Assembly (NCBI GenBank): GCA_907165275.2
Contig: OU015671.1
Span: forward strand, 10,199,001 to 10,263,000
Origin: Zygaena filipendulae
Lineage: Eukaryota > Arthropoda > Insecta > Lepidoptera > Zygaenidae
Reading direction: 5' to 3'
Length of the DNA: 64,000 nt
Position numbers and translations under genes: made by a program. Below the pieces are notes generated by a model. The model saw nothing but the letters and a program-made list of their open reading frames with translations. It did not search any database and had not been told where the DNA came from. Below, piece by piece: positions 59,101-64,000 of this stretch (positions within the stretch are counted from its first letter, which is position 1; the number at the start of each line of letters is the position of its first letter).

Positions 59101-60972
59101 GTAAAATAACCCGCCAGTTTCATCACAATCGGACCAATGGTTTCGAAACGCAAAGAGGACAGACATGTTTGTAAACACTCATTTTTATTTATAAAGATTT
59201 ATTATTTTTTATTTTTAGTAGAGAGAGTATCAAGATTGAGTAGTATTTATAAATATGGTTCTAACAAGCGATACAAATTCATTTTAAACCCGAATACCTA
59301 TCGTGTTAAAGCTGTTGTTAATTATTTATATTTTAGAATTAAGTAAATATGTAATATATAAAGTCATGGCAGGTACTTGATTGATGTGAAGGACCTATTC
59401 AGCTTAATCACATAATATGTTAAGTTACAGTTGAAAAAAAAAGTTTTTAAACAACGTAATAAAGCTCTGAAAGCGTTTGTTGGCATCAAGTTGGCGGCAA
59501 AGTTGCTCATTATCACGATAAGTACTAAAGCTCAGTGCTCCTCCAAACAACGCCGACCGCCACAAAGCTATTTGTACACACAAAAGTGCTTTTCACTCAA
59601 CATGTTTGCGTTATTTGTCTAATTAGGGAACGTTTATTTTTATACTAGCTAAAGACTGATCGTGCTATTTCCGATGTTGAGTAATTTTTTAGTTAGTCCG
59701 TCTTGTAGATTAAAAAAAAATACTGGACACGTATTTTTTTTCTTTTTTTACGTAATCAAAAAATAACAGCGATATAATTGAGTTGCAATTTCGCGTTTAG
59801 TGACGTCACGAGCCCCCACCCTAAACTTTAATGCGCTTTATCTCTGTGTATTTTCATTTATTTGAAAAATAAAAAAATACGTGTCCAATGATTTTTAATT
59901 TTCTAACTGACGGACTATTTAGAATTTTGATTTTCAAAAGTCTTCAACATCCTTAACTTCACCTATTTGAATTTAGTTTCTTGTTAAGCCCGACGCTCGT
60001 TCAAGTTCTGTCGAACCTTTGTTGTTAAAATGATCAGCGCGATACAAAATATAAGTATGAATAAATATTGTTTTGATTTGGTAAATTTAATCTGATATAG
60101 CGCGAGCGGCTTTCTGTTTTCTGCGATTTTTTTACTTTTTTATAGGTCCTTTGAATCTCTACTACTACCTACTCTATGCGTCAAATTCCGTAAAATTTTT
60201 TTGCATCAAACTTTTGTAAGTACCTATTAGGTGTATTAAATTACTTTTCCCTTTTCAGTTATTTCCCTTCATTTAGTTTGTGTTCTGAAATATTTTTTTT
60301 TAATTAGTTTTTTATTTATGTCCATTAATACTAACTGTAATTGATATTTAGTCTGGCGATTTAGGGTAGAGTTCGTCGAATATTGGAAGAACGAATTAAT
60401 TAAGTAATAACCATCGAATCCCAGTATCATAATTACCGATTTGGGCCATTAATTATATCAACTTTCTCATTTATTTGCGTCTGTAGATGTAGATCTTCCT
60501 GTGCCATCCAGTTGCCATGCTCCTAATTTATTATCGCCGTCTTCAAGTTACAGCGCCGCGATACAGCAAAGAGACAATAATAGGCTTCTCTTTTTCATAG
60601 ACGAGTAATTTTGATATTTCCGAGCAAGCTGGTGAAAAACCTGCTAGGTAACGTTGAGGTATGATTTCTCATCGCAATACAATTTGGGACCAATTCGTCC
60701 TTTTTTATAAGGTCTCGTACATTCATATGACAACATGCTCGTCTGACACAATATGTCGGGTGCGCCTAGCTTTATGAGATAGATCATCTAATATGTATTT
60801 CGTGACCAATATTTTCTTCAGCCACAAAAATTTGTATTCAAACTAGCTGATATATTATTTGCGAGTGGGCCCACCGTGAAGTATGATGAAATGAGATCAC
60901 AATTTATATTTTATGTTTACAAATATTCTCCTGTCCACAGAGGGCGCTGGCGCGGCGCGGGACGAGGCCTAG
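43996..60972 (+). CDS. Mip: Myoinhibitory peptide (allatostatin-B / prothoracicostatic peptide) precursor, six coding exons
   Basis: Preprohormone of the W(X6)W-amide neuropeptides. In insects these act through a G-protein-coupled (sex-peptide/MIP) receptor, inhibit visceral muscle and, in moths, suppress ecdysteroid release from the prothoracic gland. The joined exons give 271 residues: signal peptide about 1-21, acidic spacer 22-49, then twelve peptides ending Trp-Gly-Lys-Arg. These are AWSSLHGGW (50-58), GWQDMSSAW (62-70), GWQDLNSAW three times (74-106), GWQDLNPVW (110-118), AWQDLNSAW (122-130), RWQDMSSAW (134-142), RWQDMNSGW (146-154), GPEKWSNFHGSW (158-169), AWSALHGAW (209-217) and EPGWTNLRGMW (236-246). 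Gly donates the amide; KR or KK is the convertase site. AWQDLNSAW and GWQDLNSAW equal the classical Manduca Mas-MIP I and II, so the family call is firm. Introns are about 3.3, 0.3, 0.9, 7.5 and 4.2 kb, all GT-AG. The exact start and any upstream non-coding exon are not proven. Confidence 0.95.
46206..46219. promoter_or_regulatory. X-box-like palindrome in intron 1
   Basis: GTTGTCATAGCAAC fits the RFX X-box form (two half sites separated by AT). It sits in a slightly longer inverted repeat (AGCGTTG ... CAACGCT) inside a CpG-rich stretch. RFX factors act in ciliated sensory neurons; function here is inference only. Confidence 0.35.
46509..46605 (-). mobile_element. Helitron-like 3' fragment in Mip intron 1
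   Basis: CTAGCTGCTCCCTGCGG then a truncated body ending near TATCCTGGAAAC. Confidence 0.6.
46722..46932 (+). mobile_element. Helitron-like element in Mip intron 1
   Basis: TCCCTACTAATAATATAAAA start, a TCTG repeat and a CTAG end. It is 444 bp before exon 2. Confidence 0.76.
47377..47745 (+). CDS. Mip: Mip coding exon 2: nine-peptide array
   Basis: 123 codons, phase 0 at both ends. The acceptor is TTGTTGTAG and the donor is GTGAGT. After a 13-residue acidic leader ending Asp-Lys-Arg come nine back-to-back 12-residue units (9-residue peptide plus Gly-Lys-Arg), an uninterrupted 36-nt register from 47416 to 47739. The exon ends Gly-Pro, the first two residues of peptide 10, which is completed in exon 3. 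If the donor is ignored the frame stops within about 20 nt (47764-47766), which supports the splice. Units 8 and 9 start with Arg after the Lys-Arg site, giving a tribasic junction. Confidence 0.95.
47416..47739 (+). repeat. Coding 36-nt tandem repeat, nine units
   Basis: Each unit encodes a 9-residue MIP plus Gly-Lys-Arg. Units 2 to 7 are the most alike; units 1, 8 and 9 are the most diverged. Differences are partly synonymous (for example CTC/CTG/CTT for Leu), as expected when an old array is held by purifying selection with some unequal exchange. Confidence 0.95.
48055..48159 (+). CDS. Mip: Mip coding exon 3: GPEKWSNFHGSW peptide
   Basis: 35 codons, phase 0 at both ends. The acceptor is ACATGTCCAG with a weak pyrimidine tract; the donor is GTAAAC. 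With the last two residues of exon 2 it forms GPEKWSNFHGSW followed by Gly-Lys-Arg, resembling the FHGSW-type MIPs of other moths. The remaining 22 residues are an acidic linker ending Ile-Gln-Gln. A MITE begins 13 nt after its donor. Confidence 0.9.
48173..48507 (+). mobile_element. CRE-bearing foldback MITE in Mip intron 3
   Basis: 335-bp element with imperfect inverted ends (AATAGGCATGTTGAC ... GTCCACATCCCCATT) and inner arms that pair through TTAGTCCGTC. Two exact TGACGTCA palindromes lie at 48303-48310 and 48348-48355. It starts only 13 nt after the exon 3 donor. Confidence 0.85.
48734..48940 (-). mobile_element. Helitron-like element in Mip intron 3
   Basis: CTAGCTGTTCCCCGCAG start; body as in 39263; CAGACAGACAGACTTA near the other end. 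It ends about 100 bp before exon 4. Confidence 0.68.
49037..49139 (+). CDS. Mip: Mip coding exon 4: AWSALHGAW peptide
   Basis: Enters in phase 0 after the acceptor TTTTTCAAGCAG and leaves in phase 1 at the strong donor GTAAGT. It encodes a spacer, a Lys-Lys cleavage site, AWSALHGAW and Gly-Lys-Arg, then a basic/polar linker. It is the only internal exon whose skipping would break the frame, since exons 2, 3 and 5 are symmetric. Confidence 0.92.
49904..50087. mobile_element. Two Helitron-like 3' ends facing outward
   Basis: A minus 3' end (CTAG at 49904) and a plus 3' end (CTAG at 50084-50087) are joined by about 60 bp of other DNA, so the unit is an imperfect palindrome with the hairpin at both outer edges. 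Confidence 0.65.
50476..50830 (-). mobile_element. Helitron-like element with nested MITE
   Basis: CGGAGTTTCCGCGGGAATTC block, then the 50518-50701 MITE, then ATGATTGGTTGATTAG and AACGTGAAAGCGCAAC. Confidence 0.6.
50518..50701 (+). mobile_element. 184-bp MITE nested in a Helitron-like copy
   Basis: Inverted ends CGGCAGTCTCGATAACG and CGTTGTCGAGACTGCCG, each followed by a second AACGTTATCG arm. It interrupts the Helitron-like piece 50476-50830. Confidence 0.68.
50835..51026 (+). mobile_element. Helitron-like element in Mip intron 4
   Basis: TCCTTACTAATGTCATAAAT start with TTTG repeats, and a CTAG end. Part of the 3' block is deleted near 50990. Confidence 0.74.
51538..51888 (-). mobile_element. 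MITE with TACAACGTGTTAATGAATT ends, in Mip intron 4
   Basis: Full-length reverse copy. Left flank TA, right flank TT, so the TA duplication seen at other copies is imperfect here. Confidence 0.8.
51983..52174 (-). mobile_element. Helitron-like element in Mip intron 4
   Basis: CTAGCTGTGCCCCGGGG start and TAAGTAGGA end, followed by the RTE-like relic. Confidence 0.75.
52190..52345 (+). pseudogene. Decayed RTE-like LINE ORF end
   Basis: Translating gives VGRPATRL..., then an in-frame stop, then LWRSLRKP. This parallels the VGRPxTRWTDD ... WRSLxEA tail common in lepidopteran RTE-type ORF2 proteins. It is a short broken relic only. It directly follows a Helitron-like element in Mip intron 4. Confidence 0.5.
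53148..53357 (-). mobile_element. Helitron-like element with ATCC microsatellite
   Basis: Complete, CTAG to GTAGGA. Nearly identical to 43455 and 55163, hence a recent burst. Confidence 0.78.
54118..54309 (+). mobile_element. Helitron-like element, GTTTGTGAGGTTGTAG subtype
   Basis: TATATTATAAACAGGTAAAG start and CTAG end. Its body relates to the minus copy at 36647. Confidence 0.7.
54346..54425 (+). repeat. GCTACG-rich short repeat cluster
   Basis: ATGCTACGCGG, CGCTACGCG and GGTGCTACGTGCG words, like the cluster at 116. No longer alignment between the two. Confidence 0.45.
54746..54785 (+). other. G-quadruplex-type tract in Mip intron 4
   Basis: Six runs of three to five G within 40 nt, with loops of 1-7 nt, on the coding (RNA) strand of the intron. 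It lies in a GC-rich non-repeat patch. Confidence 0.6.
55163..55385 (-). mobile_element. Helitron-like element with ATCC microsatellite
   Basis: Complete ends. Same subtype as 43455 and 53148, in Mip intron 4. Confidence 0.78.
56666..56764 (+). CDS. Mip: Mip coding exon 5: EPGWTNLRGMW peptide
   Basis: 99 nt, phase 1 at both ends. The acceptor is GTGCTGCAG and the donor is GTAACC. The first two bases complete a Gly codon. It encodes a short Gly-Ser-Tyr-Tyr-Trp segment ending Lys-Arg (no Gly before the basic pair, so not amidated), then EPGWTNLRGMW with Gly-Lys-Arg, then an acidic tail. It is GC-rich like exon 1 and lies 7.5 kb from exon 4. Confidence 0.92.
58230..58399 (+). mobile_element. 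Helitron-like element, diverged, Mip intron 5
   Basis: AACTCTAAAACTACTGAACT, then a weak GTGAATCCGTGAGGG hairpin and CTAG. An old copy. Confidence 0.55.
58619..58888 (+). mobile_element. tRNA-derived SINE
   Basis: The head contains pol III boxes like a tRNA: A box TTGGCGCAGAGG and, about 45 nt on, B box GGTTCGATTCCC. A 170-bp unrelated body follows and then an ATT-repeat tail. Lies in Mip intron 5, sense orientation. A second copy is at 33776. Confidence 0.8.
59039..59198 (-). mobile_element. Helitron-like element, short body, Mip intron 5
   Basis: CTAGCTGTGCCCCGCGG start with a clean hairpin, then a body unlike the others (TTTCATCACAATCGGACC). The far end is TATTTATAAAGATT. Confidence 0.65.
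59684..59957 (+). mobile_element. CRE-foldback MITE with central deletion, Mip intron 5
   Basis: Arms as in the family. A deletion between the two palindromes leaves one TGACGTCA. Second copy of this family within the Mip gene. Confidence 0.75.
60941..60972 (+). CDS. Mip: Mip coding exon 6: C-terminal tail and stop
   Basis: A very small terminal coding exon after the acceptor CTCCTGTCCACAG. It enters in phase 1, completes a Glu codon and adds nine residues (GAGAARDEA) before TAG at 60970-60972. The matching phase, good acceptor and immediate stop support it. It is the least certain exon, because a different terminal exon could be used. Confidence 0.75.
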
Positions 60973-61129
60973 ACGACCGGCGTTTTGTAATATAAATATA
61001 ATAACTATAATTTAAATGACATAATTGTAATATCGGTCCGCTTCAATTTTGTATCATGTTGGAATATTAGTAGTAGCTATGAGATATTATAATTCGAATT
61101 TATATTGATTGTTTCTTGTGATCAAAATT

Positions 61130-61135
61130 ATTAAA
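61130..61135 (+). promoter_or_regulatory. Candidate poly(A) signal ATTAAA
   Basis: Variant hexamer ATTAAA, 158 nt after the stop codon. It would give a short 3' UTR. In such AT-rich DNA the hexamer is expected by chance fairly often. Confidence 0.25.
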
Positions 61136-61726
61136 TACTCATATGCATTCTGTAGTGTTTATTAACTTTTCGTTATGTTTTTAAGATTTTATACATTTAT
61201 AAATTACTGATAAGTTGAATTAAGGCTTCATTTGTTCGTGTCGGTTTAGTTGGATGAGACTAAAGCACGAGTGGCATCCGCTGGCTAACCGGAATGAACA
61301 GTGATACCATAAATTTACTTTTGATCATAAATTATGATCTATAGGTATCTTTGGCGGTCTCAGTTCCTACATGACAAACTCTAGATATTTTTATTTTCTA
61401 TGTGCGTTGAACTCTTTGTTTCCTGTACAATTCCAACTTAGAAATACTAGCTCTAACAGAACTATGTCACCTTCTAGTGTTAACGAGTCTAATTACTATA
61501 AATTATAAGGTAAAGATATCATATAATATCAAGAATATGTTTATTTTTATGATGTTTGATATACAATGCATGGGTTACACGCGTGTGTCGACCGCGACCT
61601 TTGTATCGGGTATGCTAGTTAGTTGAACTAATTACTTATTATTAATGATAAATATAATTGTATTTTATTAGTAAAGTTGATGTAAATTATAAAGAGAACG
61701 GCTTCGTCGAGTCGCAATTTTTGTCC

Positions 61727-61732
61727 AATAAA
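61727..61732 (+). promoter_or_regulatory. Candidate poly(A) signal AATAAA
   Basis: Canonical AATAAA about 755 nt after the Mip stop, followed within 40 nt by T-rich sequence of the kind that binds cleavage-stimulation factor. It is the better candidate of the two by motif. Confidence 0.35.
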
Positions 61733-62633
61733 AGTTTTATTCGGAAGCCAAACTTTGTTTCTCTCCACATACTATGGGTGCGCCCTAGCGACTTACAATC
61801 AACCTTCGTCGGCTTTGTACAAACGAACAAAGTATTCCTTTGAATGGAGCACTTTTAACGAACGAAAAAATCAATAGCTTATTGTGATTTGTGATTCAGA
61901 CGACCATTTTTTACAGACGGAATGAGAATATGTACTATTTGGCTTCACCGACAATTGTTGAGGCAATGAATTAATCTGATACACAAATTACTATGTCTCA
62001 CACGTAATTATGTCACAATACTTAACATATATTTCTGGAGTGCGTTCTTTATAGATGGTTTTTTTGAAAGCGGCAAAAAGTGAGATGACTATAGGTGAGT
62101 TTGTGTATCATAATAGCCCCAAATATGCTATTTCAGACGTATCAAAATGGTTATTTGTTAAAAAATTTAAAGTCGTTTAAGACGTTATTACTCATTTGCT
62201 ACTACATACCGAGCGGAACGCGTTGCCTGCCATCTATAGCTGTATGAAATAAATGCCGAACAGACAAATACATTTTACAATATTCGTTACGTAAGTATAC
62301 GAAAATGGAAGTAGGTAAATAAGGATAATAAAACTAACAAAAATTTCTTCTTCGATGTAAATAGGTAGAACCGCCGACAGCAGCTAGTTTATGAATAAAA
62401 AGCTGAAAAAGCTACGCCGAAAAATAATTAAATGTTAAAAAGACTGTGACAGCATGTTAAAAACTGCATACGAGATAAATTCATCAAATTAAACGTTATT
62501 ATTATTATTGTCTAAGAATCAAACTCTCCAAACATAATACTTTATCAATTCTGAGGCTTTTACAAACTTTTTTTTTACATAGCCTCTTAGTAGATGTAAG
62601 TTGAAAGTTGAAACCCATGCATCATATTTATTT
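61733..62633. other. Downstream intergenic stretch
   Basis: AT-rich DNA after the presumed Mip 3' end; no gene or recognisable repeat. Confidence 0.5.
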
Positions 62634-62811
62634 AATAGCTGTGCCCTGCTGTTTCACCCGCGGAAATATCGGAGATCCCGCTGGTATTCGAATTATCAAA
62701 AATCCTTTCTTAGCGGATGTCTACGTCATTACAACTACCTGTATGCCAAATTTCAGCGAAATCCGTTCAGTAGTTTTGGCTGTGCGTTGATAGGTGAGTC
62801 AGTCAGGTTTG
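62634..62811 (-). mobile_element. Helitron-like element, GTGCGTTGATAGGTGAG subtype
   Basis: AGCTGTGCCCTGCTG start without CTAG. The body ends TGAGTCAGTCAGG, as does the repeat around 20917-21000. It runs into the LINE tail at 62812. Confidence 0.6.
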
Positions 62812-62947
62812 CCTTTTATTTATTTAGATTTAAGCTTACTGCACCACAGGGCACAAAACGTGGACTTAATGCCACAGTGGCATTCTCTACCAGTCAACCA
62901 TCACGATGAAGTTCAGAAAGTACCTATGCTTGGTGGTGCTTGAGAAG
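62812..62947 (-). mobile_element. 3'-end fragment of the same LINE family, reverse
   Basis: Reverse complement of the LINE 3' end, from the AAAT-rich tail (left) through GGCATTCTCTACCAGTC to the AAGCACCACCAA segment also present near 16740. It directly abuts a Helitron-like piece on its left. Confidence 0.7.
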
Positions 62948-62961
62948 ATTTACCAATTAAA

Positions 62962-63151
62962 TCCTACTAATATTATAAATGTGAAAGTGTGAATGTTTGG
63001 ATGTTTGTTACTCAATCACGCAAACACGGCTCAGATGAAATTTGGCATGCATATTGTCAGGGGTACAGAGAAGGACATAGGGCACTTTTTATCCCGGAAT
63101 TCCCGCGGGAATTCCGAAATTACCGCGGGTGAAACCGCGGGGCACAGCTAG
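62962..63151 (+). mobile_element. Helitron-like element, complete ends
   Basis: TCCTACTAATATTATAAATG start after A, then GCGGGTGAAACCGCGGGG, CACAG and CTAG before T. Confidence 0.8.
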
Positions 63152-64000
63152 TATCTATGATATATTTATACAATACAAATACATATAAATTATACATGAA
63201 CCCGAACTGGAACACTGGGATATCTGAAGCAAAACCAAAAATAAAATGTACATATATGTCGTGACTCGTGGCCACATCAAATAACCGGTCATATCACAAA
63301 CTATGAAAGCAAAATATGGTGATATTTATGATAATAAATTGACCATTTGTATTTGGGCGGCACGGCAGTACAAACCTAACGTAACCCAGAACGATGCTTT
63401 AGTCAGTCCATGATGTGGCCGGCCATTTCATGGACTGGCCAATTCTTAGATATGGCCACGACGTATTAACATACACCTATTAGATGACCTTTGTAATTAA
63501 AAGAAACAAATAATTCCCTAATTCTGAAGTTTCTGACATTTACTTTCTTTCACATCGAGACAAACAAAATAGTAATCTTAATAGCAACAAAAGGTGCTGC
63601 TACTACGGTAAAATTACGTCATCATAACTACCTACCCAGTTTTGGCTCAGCTGTCTGTTTACCATGGTAATCTGATTCCATGCCGAATCCTTGAAGTAGA
63701 GGGGCTACTTCCGTTGGAATTAATGTTAATATTTGAAAATTTTAACACACAAATTGTACTCTGGTCGTCTTTTGGAGATTGACTGAGATTGGACGTTTTG
63801 TATATGCACGAAACTTTGGATTTACTGGATCTCAAACCTCGTATTTCAGTTATAATAAAATGTAATATAATGCGCTACTTTTGTCCTTTGATTCTCGAAC
63901 CAAAGTAGCCCTTCTTGGATCGCAGCAAGATTGGAATTGAGTGTTTTGTGTAAGAAACGTCCATCGATCATATTTTATTAAGCGCTATAGCAATCACTTG
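63152..64000. other. Downstream intergenic stretch with a palindromic unit
   Basis: About 63255-63475 holds inverted GGCCA-rich arms (CGTGGCCACATC on the left, GATATGGCCACG on the right) and a central GGCCGGCC palindrome, perhaps a decayed MITE. The rest shows nothing. Confidence 0.4.

Larger units (their letters stand above)
56765..60940 (+). other. Mip intron 5
   Basis: 4.2 kb separating the last peptide exon from a 32-nt terminal coding exon. It contains a tRNA-derived SINE (58619), two Helitron-like copies (58230 and 59039) and one CRE-bearing MITE (59684). The remainder is AT-rich without recognisable structure. Confidence 0.65.
60973..61732 (+). other. Probable Mip 3' untranslated region
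   Basis: AT-rich sequence after the stop codon, with no recognised repeat and no long reading frame. Two candidate poly(A) signals lie in it, at 61130-61135 and 61727-61732. The true end cannot be decided from sequence alone. Confidence 0.45.

Overview
The window is nuclear DNA of a moth or butterfly (Lepidoptera). It is AT-rich, intron-bearing and dense in transposable elements. Three things support this: a spliced neuropeptide gene whose peptides match the moth myoinhibitory/prothoracicostatic peptides; dozens of short Helitron-like elements of the type that saturates lepidopteran genomes; and a CR1/L2-like LINE with a TAAA-repeat tail. There is no sign of bacterial gene organisation.

Only one host protein-coding gene can be supported. 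It lies on the + strand from 43996 to 60972 and encodes the precursor of the myoinhibitory peptides (MIP, also called allatostatin-B or prothoracicostatic peptide). I assembled six coding exons by hand: 43996-44103, 47377-47745, 48055-48159, 49037-49139, 56666-56764 and 60941-60972. All introns are GT-AG, all phases agree, and the result is 816 nt or 271 residues with a signal peptide. It holds twelve W(X6)W-Gly-Lys-Arg units, nine of them in a perfect 36-nt-register array in exon 2. The precursor would pass through the secretory pathway, be cut at KR/KK sites and be amidated at the Gly.

Bases 1-43995 hold no supportable host gene. They consist of AT-rich unique DNA, a 5'-truncated LINE (15717-16865), two tRNA-derived SINEs, many Helitron-like copies and at least eight families of short inverted-repeat elements (MITEs). 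The same element families fill the introns. Intron 3 carries a MITE starting 13 nt after the splice donor, and introns 1 and 4 also hold GC-rich non-repeat patches. After the stop codon (60973-64000) there is a probable 3' UTR followed by more repeats.

The least expected structure is a foldback MITE family with nine copies. Most copies carry two exact CRE palindromes (TGACGTCA), and one sits inside the neuropeptide gene. Other points of note are an inverted pair of composite repeat blocks (19154-19619 and 22942-23410), a 237-bp foldback, nested MITE-in-Helitron insertions, an X-box-like site in intron 1 and a G-quadruplex-type tract in intron 4.
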